A stretch of DNA of 64,000 nt from an uncultured Bacteroidales bacterium (GTDB lineage Bacteria > Bacteroidota > Bacteroidia > Bacteroidales > Salinivirgaceae). The translations under genes were made by a program, and so were the position numbers. Numbering within the stretch: the first letter of the stretch is position 1; every line of letters starts with the position of its first letter. Below, piece after piece: positions 8,504 through 17,497 of the stretch. The stretch covers positions 91,962 to 155,961 of the forward strand of contig CALJOM010000005.1 of NCBI GenBank assembly GCA_937981765.1, written 5' to 3'. The notes beneath the pieces were generated by a model. That model had not been told where the DNA came from. It saw only the letters and a list, made by a program, of their open reading frames with translations, and made no database searches.

Positions 8504-11500
8504 ATGTTCCTCAGAGCCAGAATAATTGTACTTTTAACCCTTACAGCTGTTGGAGGCTTCTGCCAACGATATAATTTTACTCAATATTTTATTGACAAAG
8601 GACTTTCACAATCGCAGGTTACAGATTTAAAAATAGATAATCTTGGGTATTTGTGGATAGCCACCGACGGTGGAGGGCTTGACTATTTCGATGGAATAAA
8701 TTTCTATAATATCAATCAGGAGCAGGGATTATCTTTCGGACGAATAACCTCTCTTGCCGTTACGAAAGAAAACTATATTATTTGTGGAGTTAGACAGAAC
8801 TTTTTCTCCATTATTTTCCCCGATTCCATCGTTAATTATAATACAAACATTAACGTCGCAAACACTACTGTAAGTGCAATTATTATTGATTCCCCAAACG
8901 GCATTTTATTGGGAAACGATGCCGGCGATATCTACTATCTCGACAGCACATGGGAACCAAAGCATTTTCTACATCTTGATATTCCCATCACATCTCTCTG
9001 TTTTTCTAACGAAACTCTTTATATTGGAACAAACCAGGGGCTTTATACAAAAAAAGGCCAAACGATAGAGCGGGTTCAATTTCTTGAAAACCTAAAAATA
9101 AACACTATTACAACCAATAAACAAAATACAATCTTTGTTGGGACAGAAAGAGGCATGTTTTATTCAAAATTTGGGAAATGGGTTCGTCATGATTATTTTT
9201 CACAGCAAATAACAACCCCAATAACCAAAATAATTTTATCCGACGAAAAACAGATCTGGATTTCAACCTATGGGAACGGAGTTTTCCTTTATGATGGAAA
9301 TAGTTTAATTTCATTAAACAATCGCAACGGATTGCAAAATAATTTTTGCAAAACAATTTTACTTGATTCTTCCGGGAATTTATGGATTGGCACCGATGGC
9401 TCAGGGCTAATAAAATACAGTGGGAATCGGTTTTCCCATTATTTTAAATCCGATAAAAGCTTCCTCGACCCTGTTATGTCCATTGTGCAAACATCCGATG
9501 AACGGTATTGGTTAGGGACTTTTGGAAGCGGAATTGCGTTGGTTGGAAAGTCCGGAGAATGCACTCCTTTTGCAAACAACCATTTGTTACCATCCAAAAT
9601 AATTTATTCACTTCTGCCCGTTACACCAAACCAGCTGTTGGTAAGTTCCAAATACTCGGAGGTAGCTATTATCAATACCCAAACTAATAAAATATCCTTG
9701 TTTCAAGATAAAAATGGAAAACTAGTCAGAGGCGTAGTAATTGCTAAAAAAGACTCGCAGGGAGCTCTCTACTTAGGCACATTCGACGATGGATTGTTTA
9801 TTTTCAAGGATGGAGTTCAAGTACACCTTAAAGATAATTTACCATCATCGCGGATAACCACCTTAACGTTGAGTCAACCCGGGAAATTATGGATTGGTAC
9901 AGAGGATGGAGGTGCGTTTACTATAGAATTATCCGAAATTTACAAAGCTTTAGGTGGGGAAATTAAACCCTCAGAAATATTTCCAGAACCACTGTCATTC
10001 ATAAAAAGAACCATGGTAACCGGAATTGATTCAGATTTGAAGGGAAACATTTGGTTAGGGACTTTTGGGCATGGTGTTTATTGCATCAAAAGCGATAATT
10101 CATTTACTCATTTTGGAAAATCGGATGGTATGCTTTCGAATAACGTATACAGTCTTATGTCCGATAACACTGGTGTTATATGGTTAGGTACTGATCGAGG
10201 AGTAAACAAATTGATCATCGATCATGAAAACAATAAATTTAGTTTTATTTCTTACGATGCTCAAAATGGATTTCCTGCCATGGAGTGTAACATTAATGCC
10301 CTTTTTGTCGATAACAAAAATCGAATGTGGATAGGGAACATTTACGGAGTGTCTGTTTATAATCCGATGGGATACGCCACCCGAAGCAGTGAAATCCAGA
10401 TACACTTTACCAATATTCTGACCTACAAAAACGAATCGAAGTCAAAGGTTCTATCCTATTTTGTATCAAACTTAGATCCAATTGAATTGCCATACTCAGA
10501 AAACAATATTACCTTTTACTTCAAGGCTATCGATATTAATTCCCCGGATAAAGTTACTTATCAGTTTCATATGGAAGGCCTCGACAATGAATGGCAAAGC
10601 TCCCGTTTGGGTATTGCACAATATTCGTTTCTCCCACCGGGTAAGTACACGTTTCGGGCAAGAGCAATTAACAAAGAAGGGTTTAACAGTAGTAACCAAT
10701 TAAGCATTAACATTATCGTTGATGCCCCCTTTTGGTTAACCCCGTGGTTTATAGGAATTATTTTTCTGTCCATTATTGTTCTCTGGGCAATCATTTTCCG
10801 CTATCGGCAATATGCTTTAATTCGACACAACAGACTTTTGCAGGAACTGGTAGAAAATCGAACTTTGGAGCTTAAGCTGGAAACCATTCGCGTTCAACAG
10901 CAAACGGAAGAAATTCGAACACAAGCCGAGAATCTGCGACTTATTAATCAAGAATTAAAAAAGCTTTCAATTATAGCCTCAAAAACCGATAGCGCCGTGC
11001 TAATTGCCAATAAAAATTTTGAATGGGAATGGGCTAATGAAGGCTTTACCAAACTTTACGGATACACATTAGATGAGTTTATTGCTCGATACGGACGAAC
11101 CATTCAACAAACTTCCTTTACCCGAAAAATTGATCATATTATTGAAGAAGCCTTAAGTCAGCAAAAATCGGTTGTATATACCGCCAAGGTTTACAATGCA
11201 GCAGGTGGTGAAATGTGGGTTCAGTCTACTCTGACACCAATTTACGACGACAATGGGGATCTTCAGATGATAGTTGTTATCGATGCCGATATAACCCACA
11301 TCAAACAAATCAACAACGAACTTCGTAAACTTTCGTTGGTTGCCTCAAAAACCGATAATGCGGTAATTATAATGAATAAACATGGAGAAATTGAGTGGGT
11401 AAATGAAGGATTTCACCGCATGTATGAATTATCGCTCGATGACTTTAAGAACCTGTATGGAACTACGATTTTTGAACTTCACCGCGATGCCAAAAGTTTG

Positions 11501-12409
11501 AAGCAAATTCAGGAACTATATCAAACCAATCAAACCCAAACCTTTGTTTCAAAATTTATAACCTCTAGAGGAAACGAAAAGTGGATACAAACGGTTTTAA
11601 CACCAATTATTTCTCCGGGACAACAATACGAGCAGCTTATTGCCGTAGAATCGGATATAACCCGTATAAAACAGGCTGAAGAGCAGTTAGCCCTAGAAAA
11701 AGAAAAATCCGACACTCTCTTGAAAAACATTCTACCGCAGGAAATTGCCGAAGAATTAAAATCTAAAGGACATGCAACCCCAAGGTATTATAAGTCAGTA
11801 ACAATCTTATTCACCGATATAAAAGGTTTTTCAGGATTCTGTCAAAATCTTACTCCACAACAATTACTCAATGAGTTGCACGAATATTTCGACGCCTTCG
11901 ATGAAATTGTCAAGCAAAACTATGTTGAAAAAATAAAAACAATTGGAGATGCCTATATGTGCGCCGGAGGGCTTCCTATTCCAAATCGTTCGCATCCATT
12001 CAATGTGGTTTTAACCGGGCTGCAAATTCAGCAAGTTGCCGGGAGAATAAATCGTAAAAAAGAGGCGGAGGGTAGAACAGCATGGCATTTTCGGGTTGGG
12101 ATTCATACCGGCGAAATTATTTCCGGTGTTATTGGTAAACAGAAATTTGCCTTCGACATCTGGGGCGATTCGGTAAACGTTGCAGCCCGAATGGAATCGA
12201 GTTGTGAACCTGGTATGGTAAACATCTCCGGAGAAACATACAAATTGGTAAAGGACTATTTTGAGTGCGAACACCGAGGCAAAATTGAAATAAAAAATAG
12301 AGGAAAGGTGGATATGTATTTTGTGAAAGCTATTAAAGCCGAATATTCCGAAAATGGCGATGGAATTACCCCAAATGAGCAGTTTAGGTTATTTTTAGCT
12401 GAGCTTTAA
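8504..12409 (+). CDS. Membrane class III adenylate cyclase with Reg_prop/Y_Y_Y sensor and two PAS domains
   Basis: A 1301-residue signalling receptor. A signal peptide (residues 1-21) precedes many propeller repeats of the type LWIGTDGGGLDYF up to about residue 630, a Y_Y_Y-like beta domain (about 650-735), one membrane helix (about 746-766), a coiled coil, two PAS domains (about 820-935 and 942-1060), the helix LLKNILPQEIAEELK and a cyclase domain (about 1095-1280). The cyclase keeps both metal aspartates (FTDIKGF and GDAYM), the adenine-selecting Lys (EKIKTIG) and Asp (FDIWGD), and the transition-state Asn and Arg (VNVAARM), so it should make cAMP as a homodimer. This sensor half normally feeds histidine kinases in Bacteroidota. 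Its stop codon overlaps that of the convergent NlpC/P60 gene. Confidence 0.88.
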   Translation: MFLRARIIVLLTLTAVGGFCQRYNFTQYFIDKGLSQSQVTDLKIDNLGYLWIATDGGGLDYFDGINFYNINQEQGLSFGRITSLAVTKENYIICGVRQNFFSIIFPDSIVNYNTNINVANTTVSAIIIDSPNGILLGNDAGDIYYLDSTWEPKHFLHLDIPITSLCFSNETLYIGTNQGLYTKKGQTIERVQFLENLKINTITTNKQNTIFVGTERGMFYSKFGKWVRHDYFSQQITTPITKIILSDEKQIWISTYGNGVFLYDGNSLISLNNRNGLQNNFCKTILLDSSGNLWIGTDGSGLIKYSGNRFSHYFKSDKSFLDPVMSIVQTSDERYWLGTFGSGIALVGKSGECTPFANNHLLPSKIIYSLLPVTPNQLLVSSKYSEVAIINTQTNKISLFQDKNGKLVRGVVIAKKDSQGALYLGTFDDGLFIFKDGVQVHLKDNLPSSRITTLTLSQPGKLWIGTEDGGAFTIELSEIYKALGGEIKPSEIFPEPLSFIKRTMVTGIDSDLKGNIWLGTFGHGVYCIKSDNSFTHFGKSDGMLSNNVYSLMSDNTGVIWLGTDRGVNKLIIDHENNKFSFISYDAQNGFPAMECNINALFVDNKNRMWIGNIYGVSVYNPMGYATRSSEIQIHFTNILTYKNESKSKVLSYFVSNLDPIELPYSENNITFYFKAIDINSPDKVTYQFHMEGLDNEWQSSRLGIAQYSFLPPGKYTFRARAINKEGFNSSNQLSINIIVDAPFWLTPWFIGIIFLSIIVLWAIIFRYRQYALIRHNRLLQELVENRTLELKLETIRVQQQTEEIRTQAENLRLINQELKKLSIIASKTDSAVLIANKNFEWEWANEGFTKLYGYTLDEFIARYGRTIQQTSFTRKIDHIIEEALSQQKSVVYTAKVYNAAGGEMWVQSTLTPIYDDNGDLQMIVVIDADITHIKQINNELRKLSLVASKTDNAVIIMNKHGEIEWVNEGFHRMYELSLDDFKNLYGTTIFELHRDAKSLKQIQELYQTNQTQTFVSKFITSRGNEKWIQTVLTPIISPGQQYEQLIAVESDITRIKQAEEQLALEKEKSDTLLKNILPQEIAEELKSKGHATPRYYKSVTILFTDIKGFSGFCQNLTPQQLLNELHEYFDAFDEIVKQNYVEKIKTIGDAYMCAGGLPIPNRSHPFNVVLTGLQIQQVAGRINRKKEAEGRTAWHFRVGIHTGEIISGVIGKQKFAFDIWGDSVNVAARMESSCEPGMVNISGETYKLVKDYFECEHRGKIEIKNRGKVDMYFVKAIKAEYSENGDGITPNEQFRLFLAEL

Positions 12410-13323
12410 TCTCCCTTTACAATTTCATCCAGAATATTGACTATTATCACAACTTTATCTTTCCAATGTTTCTCCCAAGTAGGCTCTGGTTTTTGGTCTA
12501 CCGATACCCCTTTGTTAATGCAATGAACCACTCCTCCAATTTCCGATGGAGCTGTTTTATAAACAATTGCGGCATGAAAAACTCTTCCCGATTCCGGATT
12601 GCCAAAGAAGATTAAGTCGCCTGCCATTGCTTCTTTGGGAGTGATTTTTCGTCCAAGTTTCGATTGCATACTTGCACTATGTGGGAGCTCGTGTCCGGTT
12701 ACTGTTAGATAAACGTAGCGGGTAAATCCGCTGCAATCGAAATTATCAGGCCCCTTGCCCGCATATTTATACGGTTTCCCTACGTGAGAAAGGGCCTCCT
12801 CAATTAGTTGCTCCCGCATGAGTTTAATTTTCTCTTCCTTGGTAGTGGGTGGTTTCGGTTGAGAAACATCTGCCACCTCATTTTTTGCAAAACGTGAAGG
12901 CTCTCCAAAGATACTAACCAGCACTTTATCGAGTAATTTTAGTTTAGTATCATGGTTCTTCTCTTCAAAATATGTGTAATAACGGTTAATTTCCGCATGT
13001 AAGAGATTTGAAAGAGGTTCAATGCGTTCAGGAGCTCCTTTATTGCGGTAATAATCAAAATATCGGATGCTTTTTACCAAGTGCGAGTATCCAATTTGAT
13101 AATCGGTGCTGTTTTCTGCCGTTTTTAATTCAGCCCAAGAAAGGTAATAGTATAGTTCCTTTTCTTTTTTGTGTTTTTTCAGGAGTTTGTTTGATTTTCG
13201 AACTATTTTTTCATATTCCCCCTTCCATTGCCAACGCTTTAATCTACGTATATACCACTGGGCTTCAACTTCAGGAAGGCTTAAAACTAGTAGAAGGACA
13301 ATTATCAGAAATCGTCGTAACAT
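12406..13323 (-). CDS. NlpC/P60 family cell-wall hydrolase
   Basis: Exported cysteine peptidase, 305 residues, expected to cut peptidoglycan stem peptides in the periplasm. A signal peptide (MLRRFLIIVLLLVLSLPEVEAQ, cleaved near 22) precedes a helical, lysine-rich region of about 150 residues that looks TPR-like. The C-terminal domain has the NlpC/P60 triad: Cys197 in NFDCSGF, His250 in VFHAAIV and the third polar residue His267 in VVHCINKG. It is convergent with the adenylate cyclase gene, the two stops sharing a TTAA at 12406-12409, and divergent from the acetyltransferase gene. Exact bond specificity is not visible. Confidence 0.85.
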   Translation of the reverse strand: MLRRFLIIVLLLVLSLPEVEAQWYIRRLKRWQWKGEYEKIVRKSNKLLKKHKKEKELYYYLSWAELKTAENSTDYQIGYSHLVKSIRYFDYYRNKGAPERIEPLSNLLHAEINRYYTYFEEKNHDTKLKLLDKVLVSIFGEPSRFAKNEVADVSQPKPPTTKEEKIKLMREQLIEEALSHVGKPYKYAGKGPDNFDCSGFTRYVYLTVTGHELPHSASMQSKLGRKITPKEAMAGDLIFFGNPESGRVFHAAIVYKTAPSEIGGVVHCINKGVSVDQKPEPTWEKHWKDKVVIIVNILDEIVKGD

Positions 13324-13367
13324 ACATCCGATTTAGAGCAAAAGTAATCGATTTTTTAATTTTTTAG

Positions 13368-13375
13368 TACCTTTG
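13368..13375 (+). promoter_or_regulatory. Bacteroidota -7 promoter box for the GNAT-peptidase pair
   Basis: TACCTTTG fits the TAnnTTTG consensus exactly and lies 28 bases before ATG 13403, in the divergent gap between the NlpC/P60 and acetyltransferase genes. No clear TTTG -33 element is seen. It argues that the TTG codon inside the box is not the translation start. Confidence 0.6.
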
Positions 13376-13402
13376 GGAGATATTAAAATCATCAGGTCGG
13401 AT

Positions 13403-13864
13403 ATGAACAACAATGTAGAATTCTTTTTCACCGATTTTGAAGAAAGCTCGTATAATGAACTACGGGATTTATGGATTGAAACCAGCATAGAAACTCCCGG
13501 TAGGGGCGATACGCTGGAGGTTATACAACAAACTTTGGCGCACGATGGGAAACTAATTTTAATGCGAAAGTCTGACGATAATCTTCTGCTGGGGTCGAGT
13601 TGGATTACCAATGACGGACGGAGGCTTTATATACATCATTTTGCAATTGCAAAAAAATTTCAGGGGCGCGGACTTGGAAAAAAACTATTACAGGAAACCT
13701 TGCGTTTTGTAAAAGGAAAAAACATGCAGGTAAAACTTGAGGTGAGTCAGCATAACACAGCGGCTATAAAATTGTACACCCAATATGGGTTTAAACCTCT
13801 AGGCGAATACGATGTTTATATTATCCGAGATGTTCAAAACATTCAATTTTTAGCTAATGAATAG
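13403..13864 (+). CDS. GNAT family N-acetyltransferase
   Basis: Cytoplasmic acetyl-CoA-dependent transferase of 153 residues. The acetyl-CoA pyrophosphate loop is seen in AIAKKFQGRGLGKKLL (QGRGLG) and the C-terminal part NTAAIKLYTQYGFKPLGEY is the usual GNAT motif B. A TTG codon at 13373 would extend the frame but lies in the promoter box, so ATG 13403 is chosen. The gene overlaps the following peptidase gene by 8 bases, so translation is probably coupled. The acceptor molecule is unknown; the linkage to a peptidase does not settle it. Confidence 0.82.
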   Translation: MNNNVEFFFTDFEESSYNELRDLWIETSIETPGRGDTLEVIQQTLAHDGKLILMRKSDDNLLLGSSWITNDGRRLYIHHFAIAKKFQGRGLGKKLLQETLRFVKGKNMQVKLEVSQHNTAAIKLYTQYGFKPLGEYDVYIIRDVQNIQFLANE

Positions 13865-15536
13865 ACTTAGTCATCGGTTCCGGGTAACGCAATTTTTAAT
13901 TCTAACTTCGATACTAACATGCTGCGGACAGATTCAGTTGCAAACCGACCATTTCCGTCAGCATCTCCGTTTCTTGGCTTCCCCCGAGTTGGAAGGTCGC
14001 TTCCCAGGGACACGTGGAGATAGCATGGCGGCCAACTATATAAAAACGGTGTTTGAGGAAATCGGGCTTAGACCGTTGTACGACAACTATTTCCAGGCTT
14101 TTGAGTTTGTTGCCGGAACACAAGTTTCTGACAGTAGTTTTTTGGTTTTAGGAAGCGATACTTTAACTCTGATTAAAGATTTTGTATCGGCTCCTTTCTC
14201 TTCCTCAGCTAGAATAAAAGCATCTTTCTTTGATGTTAATCTCGATTCGATAACAGGAAGAAAATTATCCTCTTTAAAAAAAACATCATGGTTGGTAATT
14301 AACATTCAAGGGAGAGACCCAGGCACGAAAGAAATTTTGAACATGTCATTTATTGCCGACTCACTAAATGCGGCAGGAGTAATTCTCGTAATTCCGTTCG
14401 ATTCTCTCAAAACAGTCAGCTTTAATCAAAGACCCTTAATATTTCCAGGTAGTTTTCAGGTTACCATACCAGTAGTTTTTGTCGATAAAAAGAGCTGGCA
14501 AAATTCTATGGATAAGCAAAGGTTGGCAAGAAAAGGTATTGATTCCATAGAAGCCAACATCCGATTACACAAATTAAAAATTAGAACACAAAATGTTGTT
14601 GGCTATATTCCCGGGAATGCTGATACAACCAAGTACATTGTTATTGGATCCCATTATGATCATTTAGGCTACGGCGGAAGAAACTCAACTTCACGAACAC
14701 CACATCTTCATAAAATCCACCCCGGAGCCGATGACAATGCGTCAGGGACTGTTATGATTATGAATCTAGCCAAGACATTAAGTCAAAGCAAACCACCAAT
14801 ATCACTAATCTTTGTGGCCTTCGGAGCAGAAGAAGCCGGATTGATAGGTGCGCGAAATTTTGTGTCATCGCCTCCCGTCACATTGAATAACATACTTGCC
14901 ATGCTAAATTTTGATATGGTAGGGCGTATGGAAAACAACACAGTTTATATCGGCGGTGTAGGAACCTCTCCTTTGTTTCAGTCTATAATTGACACTTTGA
15001 AAACCTCCATCTCTGTTGTTACAAGCCAATCAGGATCCGGGCCATCGGACCATTCAGCGTTTTATAATTCAAAAATTCCGGTATTGTATTTCAATACAGG
15101 GATACATACCGATTACCATACCCCCGATGATACCTACGATAAAATCAATTTTGAAGGAATGGAACAGCTGTTAACCTACACTCATAACCTCATGAAAGCA
15201 CTTTTTGCCGGTTATGAGCAAATTACCTTTACTGCCACATCAACCGGAGATCTTGAAAGGTCGGGATCTCGCGCCTCATTAAAGGTTACTTTAGGAATTT
15301 TACCCGATATCACTGGGGGAGATAATACCGGTCTAAAAGTTATGTCGGTTAACCCCGGAGGGCTTGCAGCCTCACTTACCATCGAGAAAGGCGATAAAAT
15401 AATTAATATCAACGGAATGCCAATTAAAAATATCTACGACTACATGGATGCTTTACAAACTCTTGAACGAGGCAAAGTAATCCATATCACCATACTACGC
15501 GATAATCAGGAAAAAGTATTTTTACTTCAACTTTAA
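13857..15536 (+). CDS. M28 family zinc aminopeptidase with C-terminal PDZ domain, probable lipoprotein
   Basis: Exported metallopeptidase, 559 residues. The N-terminus ends in a probable lipobox, ILTCCGQ. Residues 70-240 form a protease-associated insert. The zinc site is complete: GSHYDHLG (about 264), GADDNASGT (about 292), GAEEAG with the general-base Glu (about 323), NFDMVGR (about 355) and SDHSAFY (about 397). Residues 470-555 form a PDZ domain (ILPDITGGDNTGLKVMSV and onward), as in other Bacteroidota M28-PDZ proteins. It would release amino acids or dipeptides in the periplasm. Its ATG lies inside the end of the acetyltransferase gene. Confidence 0.88.
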   Translation: MNRLSHRFRVTQFLILTSILTCCGQIQLQTDHFRQHLRFLASPELEGRFPGTRGDSMAANYIKTVFEEIGLRPLYDNYFQAFEFVAGTQVSDSSFLVLGSDTLTLIKDFVSAPFSSSARIKASFFDVNLDSITGRKLSSLKKTSWLVINIQGRDPGTKEILNMSFIADSLNAAGVILVIPFDSLKTVSFNQRPLIFPGSFQVTIPVVFVDKKSWQNSMDKQRLARKGIDSIEANIRLHKLKIRTQNVVGYIPGNADTTKYIVIGSHYDHLGYGGRNSTSRTPHLHKIHPGADDNASGTVMIMNLAKTLSQSKPPISLIFVAFGAEEAGLIGARNFVSSPPVTLNNILAMLNFDMVGRMENNTVYIGGVGTSPLFQSIIDTLKTSISVVTSQSGSGPSDHSAFYNSKIPVLYFNTGIHTDYHTPDDTYDKINFEGMEQLLTYTHNLMKALFAGYEQITFTATSTGDLERSGSRASLKVTLGILPDITGGDNTGLKVMSVNPGGLAASLTIEKGDKIININGMPIKNIYDYMDALQTLERGKVIHITILRDNQEKVFLLQL

Positions 15537-15556
15537 CACACAATATCATCATATCT

Positions 15557-16357
15557 ATGAACAGACTTTTGATTGTATGGATACTTGCCGTACTAACCAC
15601 ATTAGCCGTGGCCATTTATCAGAGAACCTCCGGGCCAACTTACCCATTAAAACTTAAAGTAGATGACATAAGTATAAAACTTCCTCGCTCGTCATCTCAA
15701 AACGTTGCATGCACAATATCCGTTCCCGGTAGCCCGAACTTCAATAACGCCCGTATAATTTGGCGTTACTTCCCTGGAGAATACTCATACGATACCATTC
15801 CCATGCAGTTTCAAAACAATTACTGGATTGGAGAACTCCCCACGCAACCGCCTGCTGGGAAATTACAATATTTTATTGAACTTTATCAAGATGAAACACC
15901 ATATTTTTCATCCGTTGATAGGCAAGCCATTATTCGGTATAAAGGAGAAGTCCCTACTGGAGCACTTGTACCACATATTATTTTTATGTTTCTTGCCTCT
16001 CTATTCAGTTTTGTGGCACTTTACATGATTATTTTCAAAAGCGGTAATTTTAATCGTATTCACCAATTTACGGTTGTTTCTCTCTTTCTTGGAGGGTTGG
16101 TTTTTGGCCCCATAGTTCAAAAGTTCGCCTTTGGTGCCTATTGGACAGGATTTCCAGTTGGCATGGACCTAACCGATAACAAAACGTTGATAGTCTTTCT
16201 TATTTGGCTGATACCGTTTATGATTAAAAAGATGGAAATCCGAAGAAAATGGATAATCATTGCAGCCATATGTATGCTCATAATAAATAGTATTCCGCAC
16301 TCAACTCTTGGAAGCGAACTAAACCGCAAAACCAATACCATTGAAACCGGAAAGTGA
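15557..16357 (+). CDS. Unrecognised membrane protein with N-terminal Ig-like domain
   Basis: A 266-residue protein not assigned to a family. A membrane segment or uncleaved signal at residues 4-20 is followed by about 110 residues predicted outside, rich in beta strand (RIIWRYFPGEYSYDTIPMQF and onward), resembling an Ig or fibronectin-like fold. Then come about four hydrophobic helices (about 137-160, 175-195, 213-230 and 234-248). It starts 20 bases after the M28 peptidase gene and is followed by a terminator, so it is the last gene of that small operon. No catalytic motif is apparent. Confidence 0.65.
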   Translation: MNRLLIVWILAVLTTLAVAIYQRTSGPTYPLKLKVDDISIKLPRSSSQNVACTISVPGSPNFNNARIIWRYFPGEYSYDTIPMQFQNNYWIGELPTQPPAGKLQYFIELYQDETPYFSSVDRQAIIRYKGEVPTGALVPHIIFMFLASLFSFVALYMIIFKSGNFNRIHQFTVVSLFLGGLVFGPIVQKFAFGAYWTGFPVGMDLTDNKTLIVFLIWLIPFMIKKMEIRRKWIIIAAICMLIINSIPHSTLGSELNRKTNTIETGK

Positions 16358-16384
16358 AAAAAAAATCTTTTAACGATAAAAAAG

Positions 16385-16416
16385 TGCCGCTTCATTTATC
16401 CTAGCGGCATTTTTTT
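16385..16416 (+). terminator. Rho-independent terminator after the M28 operon
   Basis: TGCCGCT (16385-16391) pairs perfectly with AGCGGCA (16403-16409) around an 11-base loop and is followed by seven T (16410-16416). It separates the peptidase operon from the ribosomal operon. Confidence 0.85.
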
Positions 16417-16516
16417 GTTGAAAAAACTAGCCCCATAGTGCTGCACTCGATAAACTATTATTCCCATAATTAAATACGGAACTAATTCATTTTCTTTAAA
16501 TAAAAAGTTGAAATAT

Positions 16517-16547
16517 TTTGTTGCAAAAAAAAATCTTTCTACCTTTG
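16517..16547 (+). promoter_or_regulatory. Promoter of the ribosomal operon
   Basis: A textbook Bacteroidota promoter: TTTG at 16517-16520, a 19-base spacer and TACCTTTG at 16540-16547. Transcription would begin near 16554, giving a leader of about 40 bases before rpsL. It shows that ATG 16593, not an upstream codon, starts rpsL. Confidence 0.85.
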
Positions 16548-16592
16548 CAGTCCGAATTAAATAAGGGTAAAAATATCTATAACAAACAGAGT

Positions 16593-16988
16593 ATGCCAAC
16601 AATACAGCAATTAGTGAGAAAAGGGCGTAAGCACGTAAAGGCAAAAAGTAAAGCTCCCGCCCTGGATGCGTGTCCACAAAGACGTGGTGTTTGCACGCGG
16701 GTTTATACCACGACGCCAAAAAAACCTAATTCGGCGTTGCGTAAAGTTGCCAGAGTTCGGTTAACAAACGGAAAAGAAGTAAACGTTTACATTCCGGGAG
16801 AAGGACACAACTTGCAAGAGCACTCAATAGTCCTAGTACGCGGAGGTCGTGTTAAAGACCTTCCAGGAGTTCGTTATCACATTGTTCGTGGCGCACTAGA
16901 CACTGCCGGAGTTGATGGCCGCAGACAGCGTCGTTCAAAATACGGAGCAAAACGTCCAAAAGCAACAAAAGCACCAGCAAAAAAATAA
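16593..16988 (+). CDS. rpsL: 30S ribosomal protein S12
   Basis: Decoding-centre protein of the small subunit, 131 residues. The open frame extends upstream to 16518, but that part lies in the promoter; [13 protein letters not shown] from ATG 16593 is the normal N-terminus. Both lysines whose change gives streptomycin resistance in other bacteria are wild type ([13 protein letters not shown] and [13 protein letters not shown]), and the aspartate modified by RimO is present in VKDLPG. The C-terminus is lysine-rich and a little longer than in E. coli. First gene of the operon; rpsG follows after 13 bases. Confidence 0.97.
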   Translation: MPTIQQLVRKGRKHVKAKSKAPALDACPQRRGVCTRVYTTTPKKPNSALRKVARVRLTNGKEVNVYIPGEGHNLQEHSIVLVRGGRVKDLPGVRYHIVRGALDTAGVDGRRQRRSKYGAKRPKATKAPAKK

Positions 16989-17001
16989 AACATAGATAAA
17001 A

Positions 17002-17478
17002 ATGAGAAAAGCGAAACCAAAAAAACGGATATTGTTGCCGGATCCTAAATTTAACGATTCGCATGTAACACGCTTTGTGAACAACCTTATGAAAAAGGGG
17101 AAGAAAAATCTTGCCTTTCAAATTTTTTATGATGCTATAGACATTGTAGAGAAGAAAAAAGGAAACATCGAACTTTCCGGAATCGAAATCTGGAGAGCAG
17201 CTCTCGACAATGTAACCCCGCAGGTTGAAGTTAAAAGCCGTCGAGTTGGTGGGGCAACCTTCCAAATCCCTATGGAAATTCGGGAAGACCGAAAGGCCTC
17301 AATCAGCATTAAAAACTTGATACTTTTTGCTCGGAAACGATCAGGGCGGTCAATGGCTGAAAAATTAGCCGCAGAAATTTTAGCGGCCTATAACAACGAA
17401 GGAGGTGCATTCAAGAAAAAAGAAGATACCCACAGAATGGCCGAAGCCAACAAAGCATTCTCCCATTTCAGATTTTAA
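17002..17478 (+). CDS. rpsG: 30S ribosomal protein S7
   Basis: Assembly-initiating protein of the 30S head, 158 residues, contacting the 3' domain of 16S rRNA and the E-site tRNA. The core motifs [14 protein letters not shown] and the arginine-rich [13 protein letters not shown] loop are intact, as is the C-terminal [15 protein letters not shown]. In E. coli S7 represses its own operon by binding the rpsL-rpsG gap; here that gap is only 13 bases, so this control is unlikely in the same form. Confidence 0.97.
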   Translation: MRKAKPKKRILLPDPKFNDSHVTRFVNNLMKKGKKNLAFQIFYDAIDIVEKKKGNIELSGIEIWRAALDNVTPQVEVKSRRVGGATFQIPMEIREDRKASISIKNLILFARKRSGRSMAEKLAAEILAAYNNEGGAFKKKEDTHRMAEANKAFSHFRF

Positions 17479-17497
17479 TTGAGGTTTACTGCAGACA

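Noticed and set aside
13373..13402. TTG start for the acetyltransferase
   Set aside because: The TTG is part of the -7 promoter box, so it would not be in the message.
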